Assembly (NCBI GenBank): GCA_022113835.1
Contig: JAILWY010000019.1
Span: forward strand, 2,046,001-2,110,000
Source of the DNA: Atopsyche davidsoni
Lineage: Eukaryota; Arthropoda; Insecta; Trichoptera; Hydrobiosidae
DNA: 64,000 bases
Direction: 5' to 3'
Shown: piece after piece, positions 49,865-62,612 of the stretch
How the letters are laid out: each line of letters starts with the position of its first letter
Position numbering within the stretch: position 1 is the first letter of the stretch
The notes under the pieces: model-generated
Seen by the model: only the letters and a program-made list of their open reading frames with translations
Databases searched by the model: none
What the model was told of the DNA's origin: nothing
Made by a program: the position numbers and the translations under genes

Positions 49865-50020
49865 TTAGCAGCCGATGTTGGTGTAGCAGCTGTAGACGGT
49901 CACGCAGCTGGGCGGCCGGGGGTTGATCGAGGGAGGGCAGCAGGGTCCCACGGAGGAGGGCCCGCAGCAAGAGGGCCCGCACGGCCCGCAGGGGGAGCAC
50001 GGCACTGGGCAGCAAGGCAT
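49865..50020 (-). CDS. Cys/Gly/Pro-rich sperm-tail protein, Mst84D/Mst87F-like
   Basis: A 51-residue protein from ATG at 50020-50018 to TAA at 49867-49865, too short for an ordinary ORF filter. It begins MPCCPVPCSPCGPCGPSCC and ends CVTVYSCYTNIGC, with 13 cysteines. Repeated CGP and CCP units are the hallmark of the Drosophila male-specific Mst CGP proteins, structural components tied to the sperm-tail outer fibres and made after meiosis. GC content is far above the surroundings. A longer frame overlaps on the same strand but shows only a shifted arginine/leucine-rich reading. A T-rich tract ending AAAG before the ATG could be an intron acceptor, so a 5' exon is possible. Family assignment is by composition, which is weaker than domain homology. 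Confidence 0.7.
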   Translation of the reverse strand: MPCCPVPCSPCGPCGPSCCGPSSVGPCCPPSINPRPPSCVTVYSCYTNIGC

Positions 50021-51226
50021 TGCACAGCTTTATAAAACAAAACGTATAGTAAAAAAATAAATCAAATCGAGCACTTTGGATTTTTCTCGAAAAACAAATT
50101 TAGGTTTGAGAAATTTAGAGTCTTTACTGGAAGTGGCTTCTGAGACACAAAAATTTTGTGAAATTTATCTTTAAATTTCTGTAGCTCTGTTATAATTAGA
50201 TTAAACAGAAAACGTTTTTTGTTTTTATGTTTTCAACTAATTGAAAGCATTTAGATTTTGTTTTTAGAAATACATACTAAAGAATAGTAATATTTAAATT
50301 TGAACTGATTTTTATTAGCGAGTCACCTTAAATTACCAGTTGCAACCTATTATTATTTTTTTTAATTATAGAATTACGTGAATAGTAACACGTTTTTTTA
50401 AATTGATTTTTCAAATAATTACTATTTTCTCCAGAGACTGGAAAATTTATATAATTTATACCCTCTTAGATTTAAACATGCGGCATATGTTTACACACTC
50501 CACTACATGCTTAACAAGTTGCTTCGCTTGTCTAAAACATACAAAAGACTAATTCATCCGTATGCATATAAATAGAGAGATTTTGCAGTTAGCGTTTATT
50601 TTCTTTTTGAAATAATTGATAAGCAATTCAACAAGGACAAAGAGAAAAAAATTCTAAAAGAAAATCCTGTCTAAAGAAATCATTCCAAAAAATAAATAAA
50701 ATCAACCAATGTAAAAAAGCCACAAGAGTTCGAATTTCATGTTACTAGTGTAAGCAGAGCTCTTTTTTATTTAAAGTGACTTCAAAGTACATATGATATG
50801 AATTATAAATCGTAAAAGAAGAGATTTAATGAAAAAATTATTAATTTACTTCAGTATCTCCGTATTGAATAGAATGGTAGTTTTTTTATAATAAATATAA
50901 AAAGAGAAAAATAAGTGAATTTGTGGTAGCTTGCAGAAGTGATGGTTTAATATCTTTATTAATACGTGGCATTAAATCATCTCTTATATAATTGCTACTT
51001 CTTAGAGTTTTCTTCTGCTTTTGTTGAATCCTCAAAATTAATAGCATGCTTTTACTTAACGTTTGGGGCTTCTGCTATAGTAATAATTACAAAAGGTTTC
51101 TTGAATTTTTAATTCAGTGGTCGTAAGATAGAATAAATGCTTTTAATTTTAATTAAAATATAATAAGGTTTGAATATAATGACAAATTTAAGTGTTACAT
51201 TATGAAAAAATCTGAAATTTTTATTT

Positions 51227-51330
<104 letters not shown>

Positions 51331-51545
51331 TGTATATGTGTAGAATGTATTAGTATAAATATCCATTTATGCAAATAGATGTGTATGTATGAGGTGTGTT
51401 GAGTGATTTTTTCGAGAGAGTATATAATCACATTAATTAAAATTATTTATCAATGGTTTTATGTTGTATAACAAAAATTCATGAAATAAGGGCGAATAAA
51501 TAGCATGCACAAAACCTGGTCCAGAGTCAGGTAAGTTAATTCAAG

Positions 51546-51638
51546 ATGGCCACCGACCTGCATCCAGCCACCCTCCCCCCCGGAAGTACAGCATCAATCC
51601 AAGCGAGTCACGTGACGCGGAAGGGATTCTCTTTGTAA
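51546..51638 (+). CDS. candidate short first exon in a GC-rich island, unknown
   Basis: AAGATGGCC is a good start context. The frame reads MATDLHPATLPPGST and stops after 30 codons. A donor-like GTAAGG overlaps the stop codon (CTTTGTAAGG), so the frame could instead be a first exon ending at about 51634. The block also holds CCGGAAGT (ETS-like), TCACGTGA (E-box) and GCGGAAGG. No second exon was found and the peptide is not recognised. A promoter or conserved regulatory element is the alternative. Confidence 0.22.
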   Translation: MATDLHPATLPPGSTASIQASHVTRKGFSL

Positions 51639-52875
51639 GGGTGGCCTTTTCCAAGTACTTGCAACTGTAGTGGACCTAACGTATATTATGTATACAAGAA
51701 ACGAAGCAAAACTGTATTACCTTAATGGGATGTGGGATGCGATGTACAAATTTGAATAATAAAGTCAGTAGTCTATGCAAAGGGAATTATTTGAGTGATA
51801 TGAAAGGTTATAGTTTAAAACATAAGAAATAAAAATATTTTAACTTCTGATTCTTTAGGTTTGAAAAATATTTTATGATAATTACATTAATTACAATATT
51901 AGAAAGTTGAATAAAGTAAAAAAGATCATTTACACCTCATGCACGATTGAAAGCCGTCAAAGAAGGTTTCTGAAAAAATTGAACTGAAATCTTGCTTCGG
52001 CCTCACTGAAATTTGGTAAAGATGAACTGCAAGCTATTGTTGCTGAATAGGAACCTCTGGTGCAATTTATCAGATGTCTGAGCCACCATTAAATAAAACA
52101 ATGATTATTTGATTCTATTTATTGAAATCGTTTATGCATAAAAATTAGTAGGTGTTTTAATTTTCTATTATGTCTTTATAGTGATTTTAAATGAATGTAT
52201 TGACTTTTTTACCGCATCCTCGTTTAGTTTAATACAATGATTTATCGGAAAAAAATACTCTTCCTATTCGTTCAGAACAGGAGCAAAGCTGTGATATCTG
52301 AATTAAACAAGTTAAATGTGTTCCAATAATATAGGTAGACCTTATTACCTACGTTAATAGGGTTGAAGTTAGCTTGCATTAACGTTTTCTTTACCAAGTG
52401 TAATTGGGGTAATGGGAAAACAGAATTTCGGGAGATTTGATTAAACAATTATTTCTTGTAAAGTTACTTAGCATCATTTGAATCTAGATATCAATCAAAA
52501 TAATTTTTAAACAAGAAAATGAAACTGTTGTCCGGTTTGTAGGTATAATTAATTTGGATACTGACCCAAATGAATTCCAGATTACTATGATATTTACACG
52601 GTTGAAAGAAGGTATATTAAAAAGTGACTAATATAAATTATTTAATCATTAGGTATTTTGGTATTTGGAAGGTATTTTGAAAAGTGGCCAATATAAATAT
52701 ACTAATAATAAATATATATATGTACTAAGTTTTTATTTTTACACATAGATGGCGCTAACGACATACATGTCTAAACTTGTGTTTTTTTATGGCATAGACA
52801 TCTATCAACAATAAGCAGCATAATACCAACACATCGTAATTAAGATGTAAACTTTTGTGCCAAAAAAACATTATT

Positions 52876-53555
52876 TGCGGGAAGCTTTGCTTTTCTGCTT
52901 TAACTTGAAAAAAATGCGGCTAAAGCACTTCGTTTGCTTGAGAAGGCCTACGGTACCAAGCTACCTGAGGAAATTGGTATAAACGCTTCAGAATGGGTGA
53001 TTTTGACTCTGAGGACAAATAATGTTTCGGAAAACCAAAAACAATTGCAAGAGTTATTAGATGAAGATGATACGCAAACACAATAACAACTTGCGGAGGC
53101 ATTAAAATGGTCTCGCTAAGGTATTTCAAAAAAGTTACATTCCATAGGAAATAATCAAATGGAAGGAAAATGGGTGCCGCATGAGTTGACTGAGAGACTT
53201 AGAGCTGCTGAAACCAAGCGAAACTGTTGATGGGCATCGCTACCGCAACAACTGATCGGTTTGAACCATACATTCTTGAAAAATGGCCCGAATGGGACAC
53301 GAGACACGAACGAACGATATTGCAGCACGTCAACACTCCGTGCCATCGCACTTCCATAGTCCAGGACACCATAAAAACGCTGAAATGGGATCTGCTATCG
53401 CACCCGATTATCAACTGTTCCGGTCAATAGCGCATGGATTGGCTGGGCTACACTTGGCCAATTTCGAAGAAGAGGAAAATTACTTGGATGAATTGTTTCG
53501 GCTCAAAGTTTTACCGTTACGGTATTCATGTAATGCCAGAGAGATGGCTTAGTGG
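52876..53555 (+). pseudogene. mariner (DD34D) transposase, dead
   Basis: Frames on the + strand give LLFCFNLKKNAAKALRLLE and KAYG, then LQELLDEDDTQTQ-QLAEAL and GKWVPHELTERLRAAETK. These match the N-terminal DNA-binding half and the conserved WVPHEL linker of mariner transposase. After a deletion removing the first catalytic aspartate block (the usual GDEKW), the C-terminal part follows. WPEWDTRHERTILQHVNTPC shows HVN where HDN carries the second aspartate. APDYQLFRS, NFEEEENYLDELF and a YGIHVMPERW end complete it. Stops and frameshifts are scattered throughout. Flanking TIRs were not identified with certainty. The copy cannot make an active enzyme. Confidence 0.88.
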
Positions 53556-53558
53556 CAC

Positions 53559-53605
53559 TAATATATATATATACTTTAATGCATATATATATATATATAT
53601 ATATT
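53559..53605. repeat. interrupted (TA)n microsatellite
   Basis: Two TA runs are separated by CTTTAATGCA. It abuts the end of the mariner coding remnant, so it may have replaced the 3' terminal repeat or grown from a TA target site. Confidence 0.9.
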
Positions 53606-56600
53606 ATTATTAGTATTAAAAGTATATTTTAAAAGTTCTTGAACATATTAAATGTTTCTTTTAATATCCTGGAAAAAAGTCTAAGGCTTCAAAAACGGAA
53701 GCCTTACTTGGAAAAAAGCCTTTAGATTAATTAATTTGAGGCTCATGCTGTAAGAACGAATTTTTATTTCTTACATACCCCGGGGAAAGTGTGTACATAC
53801 TAATCTGATTAAAAGAAATCTGCTCTGAATTTCAGGTAACAAAAATAACGGTGTACAGATCTTTAGGGAAATTAAGCGGTTCAATATCAAGGAAGGCCTC
53901 GTCGTTGTTTATACACAATAAGTAGTAAGTCAAATTATACGATTATATACATATATATAAGATTTTTTATATAAGGCAATTGATTGTATGTTTAATGTCG
54001 CTTTCATATAGAAAAGCCTAAAAGACATGAGCGTGTACCGTTACCGTTGGATATTTGTACTCGTGGGAGCCAAGAAACGCGCTCTAGCATGGCCAATAAA
54101 TTAGAAACATTTTTAAAATTTTAGTTGTTAAATAAATCTTTTTGAATGTTCGACAACCATTAACATTAGCACTAGAAATGGTACGAGTAGAATTTATAAA
54201 ACTATCGGTCTGATCTCGTAATAAAAATTGATGGCGAAGAATGACCGTAAACAAATTAGCATTTAGATCAAAGCTGAAGAAGGCAAAATGGTTGACAAAA
54301 TGTAAAAAACATAAAACCCGGATCCCCTAATCCAGAAATAAATTAGTACCTCGAAATTGTAGAAAATGTAAAGCCATTTATATAACTTAACTTAAAAACA
54401 GCATTCATGCTACTTAAAATATTATTTTTTTAATTAGACAATTTATTTGAAAATTCTCGTGATTATTTTTAATATTAAAAAAGTAGGAATGTCTCGTATT
54501 TTGTAAAATTAAATTTTAAAATACAAAAGACGAACCATCATTAATTAAATCACCATATATATTTACAAGTAATTAAAGCCATACAATGCACTGAATATTT
54601 TTTGCTTACTTTTATTTAAGTTTGAAGTAGTCAGTTCTTGCCAGCGTCTGTTACTGAAATGTAAAAATTAACAATCAAACCGCATCTGTTTCAAACCAAG
54701 AGACATCTCGAGAATTGAGTAAGTTAAATTGAAAATGAGAAAACTCCGCTTTCTCCGTAGGGTTTTTTGGAGCGTATTCGCCTCCACCCTTCTTAAGCCG
54801 CCAGGCAGCATAAACGTACAAAGAAAAAATAATTACTATGCAAACGTGCAGAAAGCAATGTGTTCAGAGCATTAAAAATAACAAATGTACTTTTTTTTTA
54901 CCATAAATAAATTTTTAAAATAAAAAAATTATTATACTATCTTAAATATCAAATTTATTAAAAAAAAAAATACAGAATCTGTTATCTATAGTTTGTGGTA
55001 ACAATATACAATTTTAATTTAAAACATAATGATATTAACATGAAAAGTACGACATTTCCAAAATATATATTATAATAAATAATAACATAAAATAATTAAA
55101 TTAAATATATACGTTAACTGTTCCACTCGCCATCATACATAAATACTCGTAATTGGAAATCATGTAAACCATGCACTGAATAGCGAAATATTTACTATAA
55201 TCAAAACATATAATATATCATTCATTTTTTTGATAATCGATGTGCGATGAACGCATGTTAATAATATGAAATCTGTAAATGCTAATTATAAATTCAAAAT
55301 AAAAACGAGGAAGCATTTTTTCAACATAATTACAAAAAGATTCTATGTAAAAATAATTTTAACTAGGCCATACTAATTATCTCTATTGTAAATAAGTAAA
55401 CAAGTAAAAAAATCAGTTAACAAAATTAAGAGCAAGGCAAACAAGCCGGTGGTTATTTATCATTATAGGCAATACCACCAAGTCGACTACTGCGTTTCCG
55501 GAATTTCTTTTTTTAATATAGCGAAGTCCCGGAAAACTTTTATTGGAGAGGGTGTTTTTGTAAGGTTTGTATTCTTGTTTAATTTGTAGACGATGTAAAT
55601 ATTACGGAATCGAAAGTTTCTCCCTATCCTAGTTAACGGCCGAGACTTCGCATTACGTATTGGAGTTAAAAGAGTTCTCCATCGCTCATTATCAATATCA
55701 CATATTGAGCCCATTTTTTAAATATAAATCGTGTTTTCATCAACCGAGACAAAATTTTAATAATAATTCACTTTGAATATTTACACAAATATTTCTGAGT
55801 CAATATCGTATTTTATTCAATTTCAAATAAAGCCGAAAGAATCGAAACAAAAAAGAGAAAATAAATTGAAAACGGTGTCCTTCCGCACATTTTGAAATGA
55901 CAGGTAATATAAAAGGTGACGCAGCCGTCTGATATCCTGGATTAGGGGACTTTGCGAATCATTCGGCTATCTTCGTTCCGCGTGGCGGGCGAATTAAATA
56001 TGACAAGCCGCCTTACAGCCTTACCGGGGCTCGATACGCCGCGCACAGACAGATTTCAGCCCCGTGGCAATTTGTTTTAGGCTAAGCCATACATCGCCAG
56101 GTATTCGTGACCGGAATTCAAGAAATTTCCCCCCTTCGAAAATATTCAACTGCTGTAATGAATGCTGTTTTGCGTCGTCGCTGCTTCCTTCCGACAGAAA
56201 CGCTTGTTGCTCTGCAATATCAAAGCATCATGAGGAGTATGTGTCGGTTGAAGTTATTAGTTACTTCAATATCCCGAACGACTGAAATTAAACTTTTATC
56301 ATTTTAAAAGAAAAACATCCATTAAATCTTTCAATGCAAAAATACTTGTAAGGCACTTTTTTTAAAAGCTAAACGACTAATGAAAAGTTTCTATGAATTG
56401 TCACTAGATATAAGTGAGAATTTCAGAATTTTAATGAGTTTTAAATAACATCATCCTGGTTCATCGCGGTCTGGTGATTACAACCAACTCGTCTACGGCG
56501 GCTCCACAATTTGAATACCAAGTCATCGCGTAAAATACTTTAAGCCCAATGTAAAACTAAAAATATACCAAAGCATAAACATACTTTCGTATGAATATAA

Positions 56601-57301
56601 ATTTATTTTTTATATGGTTTTTTTTTCATCACAATTACGATTCAATTTAACCCGGCATAACTTGATGAAATCCATTGAATGTTATCCCTAAAACCATTAC
56701 TCTCCAATAAATCAGCCGAACAAACTGTTTTATACAATAATACAAATCAATAAAATTTCAATCGAAGATTTTATAAAAGACGACGAATAAATTTTTTTTT
56801 TTTTTACAAAAAAATTACGTTGTTGTGGAAGCTTTTAGTTGTACAAATCTTGTACATTTTAACGCAGTGTCATGAAAAAAGACGACACATAATCGAGGGG
56901 GTTATCTGATTAGGGGTTGGGCCGAACCCTCGGCCGGTGGTCGCTGCGCCCCGACGCCGCCCTCGTCACCGAGGCTGAGCCACGGATTACCTTCGCGCCC
57001 GGGGGCCACGAGCTCTGCGCTTGGCAAACACCGAGTGCAGTGCTCTCTGTTAACAATCACAAACCTTGGTGGTAAGACCACCAAGCAGATACTACCTTGC
57101 TTATTCAAGCAGAACAATATTTTTTATGCAAAAATCTAAGCATGAAAATCTATACTTATTTATATTATTGATTTTTGTGAAGACCGTCTCACAGGAAGTA
57201 CGATTTTGCCTATACAGGTTTTTTAATGATTGATAATGATAAAGTACATTTTTTCAAATATTGAAAAACGATTAAAGAAACTCTCAGAAAAATATCATCG
57301 T
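53606..57301. other. intergenic stretch with two GC-rich islands
   Basis: No gene is supported. A GC-rich block at 55905-56060 and another at 56890-57060 lack recognisable protein motifs in their open frames. The rest is AT-rich. The two islands are candidate conserved non-coding elements. Confidence 0.45.
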
Positions 57302-57375
57302 GATTTGTGTGGGATTCGAACCCACATCCCCAAGCCGGCCATAGCCGGTGTATTACCAATTGCAATACCATGTAA
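57302..57375 (-). tRNA. tRNA-like sequence, probably the head of a SINE
   Basis: On the - strand GTGGGTTCGAATCCCAC is a perfect five-pair T arm with a consensus B box. GTATTGCAATTGGTAATAC upstream forms a D arm containing the usual GG and an A-box-like run. The anticodon arm is wrong: CCGGC-TATG-GCCGG leaves a four-base loop instead of seven. The 5' and 3' ends do not form an acceptor stem. It therefore looks like a degenerate tRNA-derived promoter region of a SINE rather than a working tRNA gene. The body would extend to lower coordinates, but its end is not evident. Confidence 0.55.
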
Positions 57376-59699
57376 GCTTTAATTTTAAATTTAATGTGAA
57401 TTAATCAGTTTGAATCATTATACGTTGATCTGTAGTATAAGTCATATTAATCACTAAGCAAGCTTAAGCGTTTATATTGATGCGAGTAGATTTATATTAT
57501 AAGCATTTATTTTATTTACAACTGCTTGAATTTAATTTAATTATATTTTATAAAATTTACAACCTTGCGAAAGTAACTCAGCTAATCAGCTGGCCGCAAA
57601 CATCGCCCGAGGGTATTCAGTCTAGCTTATAGTATCAAAAGATACCTAAGCTTCAACACTCGTTTGGATTAATATTTAATTAGAGTTTTCTGTGTTAAAT
57701 AACAATAATTTTAAAATATTATCATTTAAAAATATATCAAATTAGTAAACGTAAATATATTTTCATTTTACGAAAGTATTACTTATCATAGAAGTTAAAT
57801 ATAACGAGTCAAATTATCACTCATTTCAATTCATGTGTGAATCGATTACCTAAAAACATGTTTTATGTCTAGAAAGCACTTTAGTGCTTAGGTTGAGCTA
57901 CAGTTGTTTTTTTGTTTTCATATTTGTTTTTAAGAAAATCTATCAGCTTTAAAGGAGGTGTTTTGTGGGCATCAAATATCTCGAGCTCGTATTTTATAGC
58001 CTAAGCCACTTTGAGGCTGACTCAATGGAGAATGCAAGGCGAGATTTTGTTATGTAGATGGAACTTAATTTTCAGCCAGCGTTCCCCCGCGGGCTTCTGC
58101 CCGAAAGTTTGCGTGGATTTGTCCTTTTATGCGCCTAGAGAGACTCACAACATAGGCCGAGGCTCTATGTGCCGGGTAGCACTAGGCACATAAGCATGTT
58201 CACTGAAACAGGCTCGTGAAAGTTGTCATATAAAAATATAGAAGAGTTGAAAGTTACTGCTAAGGTTGAAAATTCATATTAATATTTTATGGAGAAAAAA
58301 AAACTGGTTTCGCTGTATTTTTGACTATAATATTATTTCAAAACTAATTTTTGAAATTCGAAATTCGGGATCTTCAAAGGTATACTTTATTTTATTAAAT
58401 CCACACACGTATAATATAAAAAGTAAATAATTTAAATCAATTATTATATGTGACCAGTCCTTTAATTCTTCATATTTAATAAAAAATCATATTTATTTAT
58501 CTTTTTATTATACATTTGAACATTAACTTTCATATTTATTTTTTTCTTAATGTATCTAAACTTTTAGATACATTAAGCAGTATTACTATTAAGAAACAAA
58601 CATTTATGAGATTAAAATTATTAAGATGTAAATCACAGGTCAAATTAAATTCCACTGATAACAAGAATAAGATAATTTTTTTACAAATCATGTTTTATTC
58701 CATGCGATTCTTGTTTCTACAATAAACAACGTACCACATTCGTAGAAAGTGTCGGTACTTATGAACAGGGTCAAATTGTGAATATTAAAAAAGGCCTAAA
58801 ATTAAAACCTTAAGTTTTATCCCATTTAATTTAATTAAGCTGGAGAATATTTTAAGAAAAAAAAACAATTCTTGATTGTAACATAGTTTATATCGGGAAT
58901 ACATAAAATTCAAATGACGTTTAGTTAAGTTCCCATAGTTTACAAATTTAAAAGAACTTAAAAAATTCTGTGCGGATAAACTGGCAACATAAATGAAGCA
59001 ACCTTCATTCACTTAAAAAAGTTGGCAAAAATACTCCAGGATGCAATCGAATACTATTTATATAAAGTTTATTAATATTAAAAACTCTTCGAAAGGAAAG
59101 AGTATATTGTCTGAGAACTTTTAGATAAAGAGAATTATTAATAATTTTGCTCATGTTTGACAGCTTAAATACTCTCTTTGGAGAAATAAATTTTGTGCAA
59201 TAAGCCCTAAGTGTTTTCTAAGAAACCGAACAGTTATGACTTATTTATAAGCGCTAAGACCCGTTTGCAGTAAAAGCTATTCGACCACTACGACATCTTA
59301 AAAGCTGTTAAAAAATTCTGAAAGAAAAATGAAAAAAATGCTTATCTCTATTCAAAGTAGAAACATAGTTTTTATAAGTAAAGGGACAAGATTTTTAATC
59401 ATTAAAACGATTCCTAAAAAATAAAGCAGATGTACAAATATGCTAATGTTTTTATCTTCGCCTATTATTTAGGGGTTGGTTTTATACATAGCAATATGCA
59501 CACACTTATTTCAAATAAATGTATAGATTATGTAGATTTTTTTCGTTTATGCAGTCAATCATCTAAAATTAAATTAAATATTTTAACAAATTGATATTTT
59601 ATTTATCCAACACATCCGTTAAAGATTAATAATGGTAAAATAATGAAACAGACATTTGTCATCTCGGTTCAGTATTTTTAATACAAGAAATTGACTATT
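57376..59699. other. AT-rich intergenic stretch
   Basis: No gene is supported. A less AT-rich block at 58000-58195 includes a 60-codon + strand frame without motif. A perfect hairpin at 58546-58577 is entered separately. Confidence 0.5.
58546..58577. repeat. perfect 15-bp inverted repeat
   Basis: CTTAATGTATCTAAA and its exact complement are separated by two bases. Isolated; no partner sequence elsewhere in the window. Confidence 0.85.
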
Positions 59700-60430
59700 A
59701 ACAATTGACCAAGATAAAAAAAACCTTATGAATCAAGGTCAATGCCGTTCAGTGTGGTTATGAAAGCAAATTCGACTTATTTGGGTTAAGCATAGTAAAA
59801 TCTGGTAAAACATTGGTCAACACGGTTTAATATGTTTGAGAATATAAATTTTGACTAATAACGGAAAAAGTATGGTTAATGCTATTTCAGCATAAGTTAA
59901 TTTAAGATAGCTTTATTTATCTAAGTACATATTATTAAATAGGTTAACACTGCTTTCACACTGGTCAACTAGGTTCAGTATTGTTAGTAATGATATTTGA
60001 CTAAATACGATTAAGCATGTGAAAAAAAACTGATGAATCAGGGTTACCGCGGTTCAGTGTGGTTAAGATTGCAAATTCGACTGCTTCAGCATAAGTGAAG
60101 CTCGGTTTTGTATTCTATTAAATGCTTAATTAACTTAGTACGGCTAAATATGGGTAAATTTGGATCAAAATGGGCCCACACGTATCACTATTGAAAAGAA
60201 TGCTTATTGGATTTATAACTGAAAAGTTTGGTTATAACTGATTTCACTAAGTACTGGTTTACACGGTTATGTATGGTATAGAATGATATATTAACTTAGC
60301 ACGGGTTAATATGCTTAAATATGGTTTAACACCAGCCAACTTGGTTGAGTTCTTTAGAAAAAGAGTTATCATGAAAAAAAAAAGATAAAAATAAGTAAAC
60401 ACTGTTCAATATAGTTAAAATGTGAATTCA
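59700..60430 (+). repeat. decayed long-period tandem repeat
   Basis: Similar blocks begin near 59717, 60024 and 60372. The first two share A-rich DNA, then GATGAATCA/TATGAATCA, GTTCAGTGTGGTTA and GCAAATTCGACT. The third has GTTCAATATAGTTA and GTGAATTCA. Spacing is about 307 and 350 bases. Within each unit, short words such as ATATGGTTTAA, AATATGGGTAAA and ACGGGTTAATATG recur every 10-20 bases. This suggests a long unit that itself grew from a short one. Confidence 0.65.
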
Positions 60431-62446
60431 TTACTTCCATTCGTAAAAAAATTTAAAAGAAATTTCTTATAAATAATTATTATTTATATTCTAAGAAATG
60501 ACAAATAGGAATAAAATTTAACATTTACTTACAAAATTATAGTTTACTACTTAATACTTTAAATTGTATATTTTTAAACGGCGACGGTTGTTTGGCTTTA
60601 ATTTTTCAATATCAAATAAATAAAAAATCGTTAATAATGAATAACATGTCTATCTATTTTTTTTTAATAACCGATTGCTTAGGGCTTTACTTATTTTGGG
60701 CTTTATTTATGAGGTACTTATTGTATGTTAAGTTCTAGTAACATTTAAAAAAATTGATATTGTTCATATCTTTAAAATCGAAAAATCTTTCGTATGTTCG
60801 CTAGTGACTACAATATTTAACACAAACGAAATTCATTACTGTGCGGCTGTTCTTGATTTTATTTCGCCGGCGAAATTCGTTCGACGGTCACGTAACATCG
60901 CCGGGGTTATTTGTATGTGAAATTCTCTCGTATTAATATTATTTAGCATAACAATAATTGTCGTATTTCCCGGGAACACGCGACCCGGCCAGAAAACAAG
61001 GCCCGGGCGCGCCCCCCGAGCTAGGGGAAATTTATTGTTTTAACTTAACAGAATTACAGCCACGCTGGCTGGCCGCTCTGCCTACTAATTGATTGATAGG
61101 TATACTTCATTATGTGCGAAAGAGTACTGTTATAAGTAATTTATTGCTAAATTTTTAATTAAGTAACTTTTTTTGCACACTGATAATATATCATTTTTAA
61201 GTTATTGATAAAGAATATGTAAATTAAAACAGGTTCTAAACTAATAAATCTCAGATTTGTAGCATTCTGGTCAACCGTATACAACAATATCTCATGTAGA
61301 AAACAATGCCCAACGTTTTGTGTATCCCAAGTTTCTGTATTTAGTTAATAGGCACTGAATTGTTTAATTTTATTGATGTTAATAAGCACAAATATATTAT
61401 CATTAGTTTAATAAACATCATTTTACATAATCTGAATCCTAAAAATAGACATATTTAAAAAGTTAACACAAAACGCTATTGTGGATTCCAGGCAGTATAA
61501 GCGGTTTTTGAAGTTACATATTTAATTATCTTCGCAAATATAATAAGGATAAAACCATTTGAAAAATAAATATTTGATAGTAAATAAATGTCAAACCTGT
61601 TTAGTTCTTAAAAGATTTAATAAAACACCTGGGATATTTTGTATAAGCGTTTACTGAAACGGAAGCTCAAGTTGCCTAAGTAAAGTTTAAAAAGGTGAAA
61701 TATTACTCACTTTCAGGTTTTAAATATAAAATGAGAGTTTCCTGAAAACTGTCAATATAAAAACACCAATTCATTAATTTTTCATTAAAAAATACTTCCC
61801 AAGTTACTATACAATAATTAATGAAACGTAAAATGGTAATTTAAAAAAAAATTAACCAGCAGATTAAAAAGACTCAAGGCTTAAAATATGGACTTTCAAA
61901 ATGTGAGGTTATTATTTGTTTTTTTTTAAGGAGTCAAAATATAATCTGATATATTTCGATTATTTTTCTGAAAAATTCAAAACAAAATTACGTGTATTGA
62001 AGATACTACCATTAAATTTTCCTTTTTAAATATTTAATTAACATATCATGCATCCATGTTCACAATATACAATCCTTTACATTATGGAAAACATATTGAT
62101 TTATTCAAAAATTCAAATTATTAAAATATATAAATAAAAATTTATATAATTTTTATATTTTGTACCTATCTTTACAAGCGTGGCCCCTTTATAATCATCG
62201 TTAAGCTCGAACTTACTGCCTGGGTTCTTGTTTTTGATTAATAGACTAGGATTTGCCTGTAAACCATACGTTTCCGGGAGAGGGGTGACTGTGTATATCT
62301 ACCTGTGAAACCCTTTATAAGGACGATTAAATGTAATAGACAAAATGTCTAAATGTTTTAAATGCATATATTGAGGGTACTTTTGTAACCTTTTATGAAA
62401 TATTGCTATTTTACTTTCAGGCAGTTTTCTATCATTTTTTTGTTGC
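60431..62446. other. intergenic stretch with one GC-rich island
   Basis: No gene is supported. The block at about 60840-61085 is GC-rich, with CGCCGGCG, CCCGGGAA and GGGCGCGCCCC, and has no sustained open frame. It is a candidate conserved regulatory element. The flanks are AT-rich. Confidence 0.45.
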
Positions 62447-62509
62447 AAAAATATTAATATTTTTGAATAAAATACTTGAGTGATTTTCCACATTTTTGTT
62501 TTTATTAGT

Positions 62510-62546
62510 GACCGGTTTCGCCAACCTTTCACGTTGGCATTATCAA
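62510..62546 (-). ncRNA. hammerhead-ribozyme-like core, left arm of copy 3
   Basis: TTGATAA, stem GCCAAC/GTTGGC, GAAAC and CGGTC appear in order on the - strand, the same 37-base length as in copy 2. Confidence 0.45.
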
Positions 62547-62575
62547 ACAGAGTACTCTAGTAGTAGTGACTCTGT

Positions 62576-62612
62576 TTGATAATGCCAGCGTGAAAGGTTG
62601 GCGAAACCGGTC
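62576..62612 (+). ncRNA. hammerhead-ribozyme-like core, right arm of copy 3
   Basis: The stem reads GCCAGC/GTTGGC, keeping all six pairs by a G-T pair. Upstream TAGTAGTGA can pair, with one mismatch, with TCACTAATA after the predicted cleavage site. This gives a possible stem I with an intervening bulge. Confidence 0.45.

Noticed and set aside
49779..50015. 78-codon - strand frame overlapping the sperm-protein gene
   Set aside because: It is a shifted reading of the same GC-rich exon, giving a leucine/arginine-rich product. The cysteine-rich frame fits a known family.
57302..57375. Functional tRNA gene on the - strand
   Set aside because: No acceptor stem and a four-base anticodon loop, so it was recorded only as a tRNA-like sequence.
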